Of a stretch of 64,000 nt of DNA, positions 9,443 to 18,051 are shown piece by piece; positions within the stretch are counted from its first letter, which is position 1; each line of letters opens with the position of its first letter. Source of the stretch: Halorientalis salina (GTDB lineage Archaea > Halobacteriota > Halobacteria > Halobacteriales > Haloarculaceae). The stretch lies in contig NZ_SOSC01000003.1 in NCBI RefSeq assembly GCF_005049285.1, forward strand, positions 124,001 through 188,000. Direction: 5' to 3'. The notes under the pieces were generated by a model. That model did not search any database. It was given only the letters and a program-made list of their open reading frames with translations, and was not told where the DNA came from. The translations under genes were made by a program, and so were the position numbers.

Positions 9443-11146
9443 ATGGTACAGGCAGTCAGGATGCCGATGATGGGTAACACGATGGAAACCGGCCTCCTCG
9501 TCGAGTGGCACGTCGACGAAGGGGACGAAGTAACGGACGGGACGGTCCTCGGGGAGGTCGAGTCCGAGAAGGCGTCCGCGGAGGTCACCGCCGATCAGGA
9601 CGGGACGCTCGCGCGAGTCGACGTCGACGCCGGGGAGTCGGTGCCGCCGGGAACGGTCCTCGGGGTCGTACTCGGCCCCGACGAGAGCCTCGCGGACGCG
9701 CCCGAGCCCCGCAGTCGCGTCGACGACGAAGACGACGCGGGCGACTCGGAAGCGACACCCGAGGAGACAGGGGCCGAGGAGTCCGCGGCCGAGGAGACCG
9801 CGGGCGAGAGCGACGACGGCGAACGGGCGGCCCCGGGCGCGCGCAAACTCGCACGGGAACACGACGTCGATCTCGCAGCGATCGACGGCAACGGCCCCGA
9901 GGGAGCGGTCCTCCGGAGCGACGTGGAGGCGGTCCTCGATGCGCAGGAGGCCGACGGTGACGCGGTGGCGACGGGTTCGTCCGGACACGACTTCTCGAGT
10001 CCGAGCACGCGGCGATTGGCGCGGGAACTCGGCGTCTCCCTCGACGAGGTCGAGGGCCAGGGGATCGGTGGGCGCATCACCGAGTCCGACGTTCGCGCCG
10101 CCGCCGGGCAGGCCGAGCGACCGGCAACCACGGAGTCGGCGGCGTCGAGCGGTACCACCACGACCGTCGACCACTCGGGCGTCACGATCACGGAGGAAGA
10201 ACCACTCTCGGGGATGCGCGGGACGATCGCCGACCGGATGTCCCAGTCAGCACGGCAGGCGCCCCACGTCACGCTCAACCGCGAGATCGACGTCGAACGG
10301 GCGTTCGAGACGGCCGAGGAACTGTCGAACCAGCGGGACGCGAGTATCGGGTTCACCGACCTCCTGGTCGGGGCGTCTGTCCGCGCGCTCGCGGCGTATC
10401 CCGTGTTCAACGCCTGGTTCGAGGACGAGACGATCAGATACGTCGCCGAGCGCAACGTCGCGGTGGCCGTGGACACGGACAGGGGCCTGCTGACCCCGGT
10501 GATCCGGTCGGCGGGGGAGCGGTCGCTGGCCGGGATCGCCGCCGAGCGGCGACGGCTCACCGAGGTCGTCCTCGACGGCCAACACACGATGGACGACCTC
10601 CAGGGCGGGACCTTCACCATCACCAACCTCGGGATGTTCGGCGTCGATTCGTTCGATCCGATCATCAACCCGCCGCAGGTCGCCATCCTGGGGGTCGGTC
10701 GGGTCCGCGAGGACGGCGACGGGCGCACCTGTACGCTCTCGCTGTCCTTCGATCACCGTGTGGTTGACGGTGCGGACGCCGCCCGGTTCCTGGATACCCT
10801 CACCGAGGGCGTCGAGTCGCCGTCGCTGGTCGTCGCGGACCGCTCGGGCGCTCGGACGGGGACCGGTGGCGAAACACATGACGAATCCGCCACGGGCGAC
10901 GCCGACATCGCGACGGTCGTCACGCGCGACGTCGCGGCGCAGGCGGACGAGATCGCCGCGAGTCACGACTGGCCGGTCCCCGATTTCGAGGTGGCCCTCG
11001 ACGGCGGTCGGCCGTCGATCGCGATCGGGTCGCCCAACGGCGCGACGCCGGCGACGACGAAACGGCTCCTCTACGCCGCGTGCCGGGAGTCGGCGTACGC
11101 GGACACGATAAGCGGCCTCAGGGACCCGGAGATCGTGGGGGTCTGA
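9443..11146 (+). CDS. 2-oxoacid dehydrogenase E2 (dihydrolipoyl acyltransferase), with extra C-terminal domain
   Basis: Core acyltransferase of a 2-oxoacid dehydrogenase complex, 567 residues. Domains in order: lipoyl domain with Lys43 in ESEKAS; acidic linker; a peripheral-subunit-binding domain (about 132-166); a second such domain (about 186-220); catalytic CAT domain from about 255 with the HxxxDG motif DHRVVDG (His438, Asp442). Ordinary E2 proteins end near residue 460; this one continues for about 107 residues of unrecognised sequence. Start chosen at MVQAVRMPMMG, the canonical E2 N-terminus. E1 alpha and beta are at 14.9-16.8 kb; no E3 gene is in the window. Acetoin, pyruvate or branched-chain 2-oxoacid specificity is open. 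Confidence 0.9.
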   Translation: MVQAVRMPMMGNTMETGLLVEWHVDEGDEVTDGTVLGEVESEKASAEVTADQDGTLARVDVDAGESVPPGTVLGVVLGPDESLADAPEPRSRVDDEDDAGDSEATPEETGAEESAAEETAGESDDGERAAPGARKLAREHDVDLAAIDGNGPEGAVLRSDVEAVLDAQEADGDAVATGSSGHDFSSPSTRRLARELGVSLDEVEGQGIGGRITESDVRAAAGQAERPATTESAASSGTTTTVDHSGVTITEEEPLSGMRGTIADRMSQSARQAPHVTLNREIDVERAFETAEELSNQRDASIGFTDLLVGASVRALAAYPVFNAWFEDETIRYVAERNVAVAVDTDRGLLTPVIRSAGERSLAGIAAERRRLTEVVLDGQHTMDDLQGGTFTITNLGMFGVDSFDPIINPPQVAILGVGRVREDGDGRTCTLSLSFDHRVVDGADAARFLDTLTEGVESPSLVVADRSGARTGTGGETHDESATGDADIATVVTRDVAAQADEIAASHDWPVPDFEVALDGGRPSIAIGSPNGATPATTKRLLYAACRESAYADTISGLRDPEIVGV

Positions 11147-11215
11147 GGGCGACCGGTCGCGACGTGCAGGTAGCCTAACAAAAACACTAAGACATGTGAC
11201 CGGAATATTCCAGTG

Positions 11216-12379
11216 ATGGATTTCGCTCTCTCCCAGGAGCAGCAGATGATGCAACGGTTGACGAAAGATATCTGTTCGGACTACCCGCTCGACTACTGGC
11301 GGGAGAAAGACGAGGCCGAGGAGTTCCCACACGAGATCTGGGACGACCTGACGGAGGCCGGGTTCACGGGACTGACCGTGCCCCAGGAGTACGGTGGCGA
11401 GGGACTCGGCATGGAAGAGGTCGCCGCGGTGGGGTTGGCTCTCGGACGGAACGGCGGGGGCGTCAGTGGCCCGAACCTGCTCACGCTCGGCCCGGTGTTC
11501 GGCGGCATCTCGCTCAACGAACACGCCAACGAGGACCAGAAGGAACGCTGGCTCCCCGAGATCGCCGACGGGGCCATCGTGTCGCTCGGGCTCACGGAAC
11601 CGGACGCCGGCCTCGACACGGCCGGCATCAAGACGACCGCCGAGAAGGACGGCGACGAGTACGTGCTCAACGGGACGAAGGTCTGGACGACGGGGGCACA
11701 CGTCTCCGATTACATCGTCACCCTCGCGCGGACGTCGCCGATGGATGAGGATTCCCGCCACGGCGGCATCTCGCTTTTCGTCGTGCCCTCCGACGCCGAC
11801 GGCATCACCGTCAACAAGATCGACAAGCTCAGCATGCGCTGTCTGGGCTCCTGCGAGGTCGTCCTCGACGACGTGCGCGTCTCCGAGGCGAACCTGCTGG
11901 GCGAGGAGGACAAGGGGTTCTACCACGTCCTCGGGACGCTCAACACCGAGCGGATCATCTGGGCGGCGATCCCGCTGGCGGCCGGCGAGCTGGCGCTGGA
12001 CCTGGCGGTCGACTACGCGAAGGAACGCGAGGCCTTCGAGCGTCCGATCGGGAAAAACCAGGGCGTCCAGTTCCCGCTGGCCGAGTCGAAGATGGAACTG
12101 GAGACGGCAAAGCTCATGATCTACAACGCCGCCTCGCTGTACGACAAGGGCGAGGACTGCTCGATGGAGGCCAACGCCGCGAAGTTCATGGGTGCCCGCG
12201 CCGGGTTCAACGCCTGTGACCAGGCGATCCAGACCCACGGCGGCATGGGCTTTGCCGACGAGTACCACGTCGAGCGTCTCTTCCGCGACGTTCGCCTCGC
12301 ACGCGTCGCGCCGGTCAGCGACGAACTGGTCAAGTCGTTCGTCAGCACGAGCGTCCTCGATCTCCCGCGGTCGTACTGA
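11216..12379 (+). CDS. Acyl-CoA dehydrogenase
   Basis: FAD-dependent alpha,beta-dehydrogenation of an acyl-CoA, 387 residues. Features: N-terminal helices (LSQEQQMMQRL), LTEPDAGLD and VWTTGAHVSD of the FAD/substrate site, and the C-terminal QTHGGMGFADEYHVERLFRD with the region that usually carries the catalytic glutamate. A GTG one codon upstream is possible but the ATG gives the normal N-terminus. It lies between the E2 and a zinc-type oxidoreductase on the same strand and pairs functionally with the enoyl-CoA hydratase at 14.0 kb. Confidence 0.93.
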   Translation: MDFALSQEQQMMQRLTKDICSDYPLDYWREKDEAEEFPHEIWDDLTEAGFTGLTVPQEYGGEGLGMEEVAAVGLALGRNGGGVSGPNLLTLGPVFGGISLNEHANEDQKERWLPEIADGAIVSLGLTEPDAGLDTAGIKTTAEKDGDEYVLNGTKVWTTGAHVSDYIVTLARTSPMDEDSRHGGISLFVVPSDADGITVNKIDKLSMRCLGSCEVVLDDVRVSEANLLGEEDKGFYHVLGTLNTERIIWAAIPLAAGELALDLAVDYAKEREAFERPIGKNQGVQFPLAESKMELETAKLMIYNAASLYDKGEDCSMEANAAKFMGARAGFNACDQAIQTHGGMGFADEYHVERLFRDVRLARVAPVSDELVKSFVSTSVLDLPRSY

Positions 12380-12544
12380 AGGATTGCCGGTCGGACAGGG
12401 TCCCGACGGACCCGACAAGAGGCGTCACAGATCAGATACCACGGATTTCGGTTTCTTCGACCCACATCCTTGCGCTCCGACGACGACGTTCCCAGTCGGG
12501 GACTAGCAGGAAAGTATAATCGTGAGGGTCCGAAAGGAGAGAGC

Positions 12545-13555
12545 ATGCGTGCAGCAGCCTTTACGGCCCTTGGTGGCCCGTCGGGAGTCGAAGCGATCGA
12601 CGTCGAAGCGCCGACTGCGGACGCCGACCAGGCGATCGTCGACGTCGCAGGCGCATCGGTGAACAGACACGACCTCCTCTACCTCGAAGGCGACTTCAGA
12701 TTAAAGGAGGAGCACCTCCCGTTCGTCTCCGGCGTCGACGTGGCGGGCACGGTTCGGGAGACCGGCGACGGCGTCGACGACCTCCAGCCGGGCGACCCGG
12801 TCGTGTTGAATCCCATGCTGACCTGCGGGTCGTGTCGGTTCTGCCGGGACGGGCCGGAGAACCTCTGTCGGGAGTACAGCCTCTTCCACGGCGGCTTCGC
12901 CGAGCAGGCGGTCGTGGACGCCGACCGACTCGTCCCCGTCTCCGAGGACGTGGATCTGGTGGCAGCGGCCGCCCTGCCGGTCGCGTACATGACCGCCTGG
13001 CACATGCTCCGGCGCGCCGAGGTCGACGCCGGCGATACCGTGCTGATTCCCGGCGCGACAGGGGGCGTCGGCGTCGCGGCCACGCAACTGGCGGACGCGA
13101 TGGGAGTCCGGTCGATCTGTACCTCCTCGTCGGAAGCGAAACTCGACCGACTGCCGGCGTTCGGTGCCGACCAATTGATCCAGGCGACGGACGTGACGGA
13201 ACTGGGCGAGCAACTGGCCGACGTCGAGCCCGTCGACGCCGTCATCAATCACCTGAGCGGAGAGTTCACGGACGCGTGCCTGTCCGCGCTCGGCCGGGGC
13301 GGCCGGATGGTCATCTGCGGTCGGACGGCCGGGCAGTTCTCCGAGATCGACACGCAGGAGCTGTTCCTCGAACACAAGCGGGTGATCGGGAGCACGATGG
13401 GGACCCAGGCCGACCTCGAACGCGTCGTCGACTTCTACGAGGACGGAGCCGTCGAGCCGCCCGTTCACGAGACGTATGGGCTCGACCGCGCCGGGCAGGC
13501 GTTCGCCGACATGCGAGACCGGACCGTCGTCGGGAACCTCGTCATCACGCCCTGA
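12545..13555 (+). CDS. Zinc-type alcohol dehydrogenase / quinone oxidoreductase-like MDR protein
   Basis: Medium-chain dehydrogenase/reductase, 336 residues. GroES-like N-domain with SVNRHDLLYLEGDF, structural-zinc cysteine cluster CGSCRFCRDGPENLC, and the Rossmann motif IPGATGGVGVAATQLA for NAD(P)H. The lack of a clear catalytic-zinc Cys-His pair in the first domain together with a kept structural-zinc loop makes alcohol dehydrogenase versus enone reductase uncertain. Preceded by a 165-bp gap with its own start signals. Likely interconverts an alcohol, aldehyde or enone intermediate of the island's pathway. Confidence 0.88.
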   Translation: MRAAAFTALGGPSGVEAIDVEAPTADADQAIVDVAGASVNRHDLLYLEGDFRLKEEHLPFVSGVDVAGTVRETGDGVDDLQPGDPVVLNPMLTCGSCRFCRDGPENLCREYSLFHGGFAEQAVVDADRLVPVSEDVDLVAAAALPVAYMTAWHMLRRAEVDAGDTVLIPGATGGVGVAATQLADAMGVRSICTSSSEAKLDRLPAFGADQLIQATDVTELGEQLADVEPVDAVINHLSGEFTDACLSALGRGGRMVICGRTAGQFSEIDTQELFLEHKRVIGSTMGTQADLERVVDFYEDGAVEPPVHETYGLDRAGQAFADMRDRTVVGNLVITP

Positions 13556-13619
13556 GCTGTAGCTCACTGAAGCGAGGGAAACGTACCGTCCGTGGCTGTC
13601 GAGGCGGGACGACGTGTCG

Positions 13620-13886
13620 CTACTTGTTGTCAGACGAGAGGGTTACGGTCCCGGACCCGTCGACCGTCACGATATATCCCTCGTACGTGAATCGAATTCC
13701 GAGGGTCGTGTCCGGCGTGGATGATTCCACGACGGCGTCCAGCGCGTCTGGATCGATCGTCTCTTGTAGTGGTGACAGATTCAGCACGTCTCGGCCCGTC
13801 TCTGCCGCGACCTGCCTGACGATTTTCGTCGACACGGGGTCGTCCGGCGGCTCGTCGTTCCCTCTCGGGCTACGATTAGGTAGCAT
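13620..13886 (-). CDS. HalOD1 output-domain small protein
   Basis: 88-residue protein matching the haloarchaeal output domain HalOD1: a VSTKIVRQVAAETGRDVLNLSPLQETIDPDALDAVV helix-strand unit followed by IRFTYEGYIVTVDGSGTVTL. This domain is found in haloarchaeal signalling proteins, mostly alone, with unknown biochemical role. ATG at 13886 chosen; a longer frame to 13952 adds residues without family features. Sits as a lone minus-strand gene within a plus-strand catabolic run. Confidence 0.78.
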   Translation of the reverse strand: MLPNRSPRGNDEPPDDPVSTKIVRQVAAETGRDVLNLSPLQETIDPDALDAVVESSTPDTTLGIRFTYEGYIVTVDGSGTVTLSSDNK

Positions 13887-14043
13887 CCGTACGTGATTCT
13901 CAGTTCGGACTTGTAAGAATGTTACTACCACGTACACACCGCTACTGTGCATCTGACGGGACTGGGAGATCGCATCGCGGTTCCGGGTCCGCTATCCGCA
14001 GGGTGGACAACTATTATGAGCGGACACCGCGAAGAGTCGAGGG

Positions 14044-14823
14044 ATGTCAGCAGAGTACCAGACAGTTGCAGTCGAGCGAGACGGATCTATCGGGACAGTT
14101 CGCGTGGCGCGGCCGGACGCGATGAACGCGGTCAACACGCAGGTGTTGATCGAACTCGCCGACGCGATCGACGCCCTCTCCGAGGAGGTTCAAACGGTCG
14201 TCCTCACCGGCGAGGGCGACGACGCCTTCATCGGTGGTGGCGACATCAAGGAGTTCCAGGACCGGTCGGGGATCTGGTTCCGCAGCGAGTTCCGGGAGGC
14301 GATGGGCGACCTCGAAGACGCGATCGAGGGCAGTCACGTGCCCGTCGTCGCGGCGGTCAACGGGGTCGCACTCGGTGGCGGCACCGAGATCGCGCTCATG
14401 TGTGACCTCATCGTCGCAACGGAAAGCGCCAGGTTCGGCCTCCCGGAGATCGGACTGGGAATCATCCCGGGCGCGGGCGGCACACAGCGTCTCGCCCACC
14501 TCGTGGGCTATCTGAAGGCCAAAGAGCTGATTCTGACCGGCAAACACATCTCGGCGAGCGAGGCCGCCGACATCGGCCTCGCCAACGAAGTTGTCGACGA
14601 CGAGGAGTTCGAGGCGCGCATCGACGACCTGGCCGCGGAGCTCGCGGACGGCCCGCCGGTCGCGCAGTGGTTCGCCAAGAAGTCCATCAACGAGACCAGG
14701 GCGCAACTGGACTCCGGACTGGAACTGGAGGCGGCCCTGGCCGGACTGCTCTTCGAGACCGAGGACAAAGAGGAGGGTCTGGCGGCGTTCGTCGAGAAAC
14801 GCGATCCATCCTTCGGCGAGTAG
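14044..14823 (+). CDS. Enoyl-CoA hydratase/isomerase (crotonase family)
   Basis: 259-residue crotonase-fold protein that hydrates enoyl-CoA esters. Oxyanion-hole motifs are present: GGGDIKEF near residue 60-70 and GVALGGGTEIALMCDLIVA near 105-120. The glutamates used in hydratases fall in LPEIGLGIIPGAGGTQRL. Together with the acyl-CoA dehydrogenase it supplies the middle of a beta-oxidation-like route; no 3-hydroxyacyl-CoA dehydrogenase or thiolase is visible nearby. Confidence 0.92.
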   Translation: MSAEYQTVAVERDGSIGTVRVARPDAMNAVNTQVLIELADAIDALSEEVQTVVLTGEGDDAFIGGGDIKEFQDRSGIWFRSEFREAMGDLEDAIEGSHVPVVAAVNGVALGGGTEIALMCDLIVATESARFGLPEIGLGIIPGAGGTQRLAHLVGYLKAKELILTGKHISASEAADIGLANEVVDDEEFEARIDDLAAELADGPPVAQWFAKKSINETRAQLDSGLELEAALAGLLFETEDKEEGLAAFVEKRDPSFGE

Positions 14824-14883
14824 CATGGCAGTCGCCTGACACCGGTACATAGTTTTTTGTGGCCCCCATCGTCATATCAGTCC

Positions 14884-15864
14884 ATGCCAGACGAGGTAGC
14901 AGCGCACGCGGAACAGTTGGCCGACCAACTCCAGGAGATGATCCTGATACGGGAGTTCGAGACCCGGGTGAGTTCACTGTTCGAGGACAACGAACTGCCG
15001 GGGTTCGTCCACCTCTGTCTCGGGCAGGAGGCGGTGGCAACCGGTGCCTGCTGGGCCATCGACGACGACGATTACATCACGAGCACGCACCGCGGGCACG
15101 GCCACTCCATCGCCAAGGGACTCGAACCGGACCGGATGATGGCCGAACTGTTCGGCAAGGAGACCGGGTACTGCGGCGGGAAAAGCGGGAGTATGCACAT
15201 CGCCGACGTCGACCAGGGGATGCTCGGTGCAAACGGGATCGTCGGTGCCGGCCCGTCGCTGGCGGCCGGGGCGGGGCTGTCCATCGAGCAGTCCGACGAG
15301 GACCGCGTCTGTCTGTCGTTTTTCGGCGAGGGCTCGATGGCCGAGGGCGTCGTCCACGAGTCGATGAACCTCGCGGGCGTCCAGGACCTCCCCGTGGTGT
15401 TCGTCTGCGAGAACAACCAGTACGGGGAGATGACGCCCGCGGAAGACCAGCACAACGTCGACGGGTTCGAGGCTCGCGGCGAGGTCTACGACATGCCCGC
15501 CGAGACCGTCGACGGCATGTCGGTCCAGGACGTGTACGAGGCGACGGCCGAGGCGGTCGAGCGCGCTCGGGACGGCGGCGGCCCCTCGCTGCTCATCTGT
15601 GAGACGTACCGGTATCACGGCCACTACGAGGGCGATCCGACGACCTATCGAACCGACGAAGAAGTCGAACAGTGGCGGGAGCGAGATCCGATCGACACCC
15701 TCGAAGCGTCGCTCGTCGAGGGCGGCCATATAGACGAGGACGAGATCGAGGAGATGCGCGCGGCGGCGCGCGACCGCATCGACGAGGCGGTCCAGTTCGC
15801 CAGGGACAGCGACTATCCCGACGAGGAAGCGGCCTTCGAGGGCGTCTACACGGAGGAGATCTGA
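14884..15864 (+). CDS. 2-oxoacid (acetoin/pyruvate-type) dehydrogenase E1 alpha
   Basis: Thiamine-diphosphate-dependent E1 alpha, 326 residues. TPP-binding stretch GEGSMAEGVVHESMNLAGVQDLPVVFVCENN (read in pieces at residues about 145-180) and HRGHGHSIAKG near 75. The combination HIADVDQGMLGANGIVGAG resembles acetoin dehydrogenase or pyruvate dehydrogenase alpha subunits rather than branched-chain ones. Followed 2 bp later by E1 beta. ATG at 14884 gives the expected N-terminus. Confidence 0.9.
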   Translation: MPDEVAAHAEQLADQLQEMILIREFETRVSSLFEDNELPGFVHLCLGQEAVATGACWAIDDDDYITSTHRGHGHSIAKGLEPDRMMAELFGKETGYCGGKSGSMHIADVDQGMLGANGIVGAGPSLAAGAGLSIEQSDEDRVCLSFFGEGSMAEGVVHESMNLAGVQDLPVVFVCENNQYGEMTPAEDQHNVDGFEARGEVYDMPAETVDGMSVQDVYEATAEAVERARDGGGPSLLICETYRYHGHYEGDPTTYRTDEEVEQWRERDPIDTLEASLVEGGHIDEDEIEEMRAAARDRIDEAVQFARDSDYPDEEAAFEGVYTEEI

Positions 15865-15866
15865 CG

Positions 15867-16844
15867 ATGCCGGAGAAATCGATGCGACACGCGATCAACG
15901 ACGCACTGTCGGAAGAACTCGCCCGCGACGACTCGGCGTACCTCATCGGCGAGGACATCGGGAAGGCGGGTGGCAGTTTCGCCGTCACCAGGGGACTCCA
16001 CGACGAGTTCGGCGGCGACCGGGTCATCGACACCCCGATCAGCGAGGCGGCGATCGTCGGGAGCAGCGCCGGTGCGGGGCTGACCGGCTCCCGTCCCATC
16101 GCGGAGATCATGTACGCCGACTTCATGGGACTGGCAGCCGACCAGGTGATGAACCAGGCCGGCCTCTTCAAGTACATGTTCGGCGGCGACGTGACCGTTC
16201 CCCTGACGATCCGGACCGTCAACGGCGGCCCCGGGTCGAACGCCGCCGCCCAGCACTCGAAGAGCCTGCACGGCCTGTTCATGCACATGCCCGGCGTCCG
16301 GGTCGTGCTCGCGAACACCGCGTACGACGCCAAAGGCCTGCTCAAAAGCGCCATCCGGAGCGACGACCCGGTGGTCTTTTTCGAGCACATGGAGCTGTAC
16401 AACCGCGAGGGAGAGGTCCCCGAGAAGTCCTACACGCTGCCCCTCGGTGAAGCGGCGGTCGAACGCGAGGGTGCGGACGTGACGGTCGTCGCCACCCAGA
16501 AGATGCTCCACTACGCGCTCGACGTGGCGTCGTCGGTGGCCGACGACATCAGCGTCGAGGTCATCAACCCGCGGACGCTGAAACCGCTGGACGTCGAGAC
16601 GCTCGTCGAGAGCGCGAAAAAGACCGGTCGCGTCGTCGTCGCCGACGAGTCCGTCATCCAGAACGGGCCGGCGTCCTACATTGCCAGACGCATCGAGGAA
16701 GAGGCGTTCTATCACCTCGAAGCGCCGGTCGAGGTCGTCGGCGTCGACGACACGCCGATCCCGTTCTCGCCGCCGCTGACCGAGGCCGTCGTCCCCGACG
16801 CATCGGACATCGAAACCGCGATCCGAGGAATGCCCCGACTATGA
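15867..16844 (+). CDS. 2-oxoacid dehydrogenase E1 beta
   Basis: Transketolase-like beta subunit, 325 residues. N-terminal MRHAINDALSEELARD, GEDIGKAGGSFAVT, and the C-terminal transketolase domain VVVADESV are diagnostic. Starts 2 bp after the E1 alpha stop and overlaps the next gene by 4 bp, so E1 alpha, E1 beta and the SnoaL-like protein are co-translated. Works with the E2 at 9.4 kb; E3 must come from elsewhere in the genome. Confidence 0.92.
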   Translation: MPEKSMRHAINDALSEELARDDSAYLIGEDIGKAGGSFAVTRGLHDEFGGDRVIDTPISEAAIVGSSAGAGLTGSRPIAEIMYADFMGLAADQVMNQAGLFKYMFGGDVTVPLTIRTVNGGPGSNAAAQHSKSLHGLFMHMPGVRVVLANTAYDAKGLLKSAIRSDDPVVFFEHMELYNREGEVPEKSYTLPLGEAAVEREGADVTVVATQKMLHYALDVASSVADDISVEVINPRTLKPLDVETLVESAKKTGRVVVADESVIQNGPASYIARRIEEEAFYHLEAPVEVVGVDDTPIPFSPPLTEAVVPDASDIETAIRGMPRL

Positions 16845-17302
16845 GCCTGGAAGACCGAATCACGCGACTGGAGCACCGAGAGGCGATCACCGAACTGCGC
16901 GCGGCGTACTGCTACTGCATCGACTCCCGAGACTGGGACGGCTACGCGGCGCTTTTCACCGAGGACGCACACCTCGATTTCGGTCCCATCGGCACCTTCG
17001 ACGGACGGGACGCGGTCCGAGACTTTGCCGAGAACGTCGTCGGGGAGGAACACCCGTTCCTGGCGCACATGGTCCACAACCCGATCATCGACATCGAGGG
17101 AACGACGGCCACCGGGAACTGGTACTTCGAGGTCCCCTGTACGTTCGCGAACGGCTCGGCGGGATGGATCCAGGGCGTCTACGACGACGAGTACGAACTG
17201 GTCGACGGCGAGTGGCTGTTCGCCGAGGTCGTCGCCGATTTCAACTACTTCGCCGAGTACGACGAGGGCTGGGCCGAAATCGTCGGTGACGATCAGTCGT
17301 AG
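16841..17302 (+). CDS. SnoaL-like / NTF2-fold polyketide-cyclase-like protein
   Basis: 153-residue protein with the SnoaL-like pattern: N-terminal LEHREAITELRAAYCYCIDSRDWDGYAALFTEDAHLDF and a later WYFEVPCTFANG strand. Such proteins act as dehydratases, isomerases or hydrolases on small ring compounds, or as steroid isomerase-like enzymes. It overlaps E1 beta by 4 bp, so it is a dedicated member of this operon; this points to a substrate with a ring or hydroxyl group rather than a plain fatty acid. Its stop overlaps the end of the convergent IclR gene by 10 bp. Confidence 0.82.
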   Translation: MSLEDRITRLEHREAITELRAAYCYCIDSRDWDGYAALFTEDAHLDFGPIGTFDGRDAVRDFAENVVGEEHPFLAHMVHNPIIDIEGTTATGNWYFEVPCTFANGSAGWIQGVYDDEYELVDGEWLFAEVVADFNYFAEYDEGWAEIVGDDQS

Positions 17303-18051
17303 TTCATCAACACTTCGACGATGTTGCCCGAGCGCATGAGCAACTCCGGAAACTCCTCGCGGAACCGTTCGTCGTCGATGCGGTTCGTCGGCCCGTAAAT
17401 CGCCAGCGACCCCCGGATACGTTCCTTGCGGTCGATCACCGGGGCGGCGATCGATCGCATGCCCGTCAGTCGCTCCTCGTCGTCGAGCGCGTAGTTGTGT
17501 TCGCGGATCCACTCCAGTTCGTCGGCCAGTTCGTCGCGGTCGGTGATCGTGTTCTCGGTCCGCTCGACCAGCCCGTGCTTGTCGATGATGTCGGACACCC
17601 TGTCGTCGTCGAGGTACGCGAGTATCGCCTTCCCCGGTGCCGCAGTGTGCATGTGCATCACGATCCCGTTGTAGATGTTGACCGGGATGGCTTCCGTCCC
17701 TTCCTCGGTGGCGATGATCACTGCTTTCCCGTGTTCCTCGACCGTGAGGCTGGCGTGTTCGCCCGTTTCGGCCGCCAGCCGTTCGAGTTCGTCGCTCGCA
17801 GCCTGGTATATCTCCGTGTTACGACGGTTGATGTCCCCCATCCGGAGGAAGTCCGAACTGATGTGGTATTTCTCGCCTCGCTGCACCAGATACCCGAGTT
17901 CGTACAGGGTCACCACATGATCGTACACCGTGCTCTTCGGCCGATCCATCGCGGCAGTCAGCTCAGAGACCCCCGCTCCATCCCGATCCGCGATCGTCTC
18001 GATGATCTCGAAGGACGTCCGCAGGGAGTTGATGGGTAGGTCACGTGACAT
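17293..18051 (-). CDS. IclR-family transcriptional regulator
   Basis: 252 residues: N-terminal winged helix (about 5-65, with GVSELTAAMDRPKSTVYDHV as recognition helix region) and a C-terminal effector-binding domain (about 75-250) with the family pattern MHMHTAAPGKAILAYL and GMRSIAAPVIDRKERIRGSLAIYGP. IclR proteins usually sense aromatic or acid catabolites and control neighbouring catabolic operons. It closes the catabolic island and is convergent with it; the palindrome at 6182 is a candidate site. Confidence 0.93.
   Translation of the reverse strand: MSRDLPINSLRTSFEIIETIADRDGAGVSELTAAMDRPKSTVYDHVVTLYELGYLVQRGEKYHISSDFLRMGDINRRNTEIYQAASDELERLAAETGEHASLTVEEHGKAVIIATEEGTEAIPVNIYNGIVMHMHTAAPGKAILAYLDDDRVSDIIDKHGLVERTENTITDRDELADELEWIREHNYALDDEERLTGMRSIAAPVIDRKERIRGSLAIYGPTNRIDDERFREEFPELLMRSGNIVEVLMNYD

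Noticed and set aside
10247-12418. 723-residue minus-strand frame across E2 and acyl-CoA dehydrogenase
   Set aside because: Antisense shadow over two genes with clear catalytic motifs.
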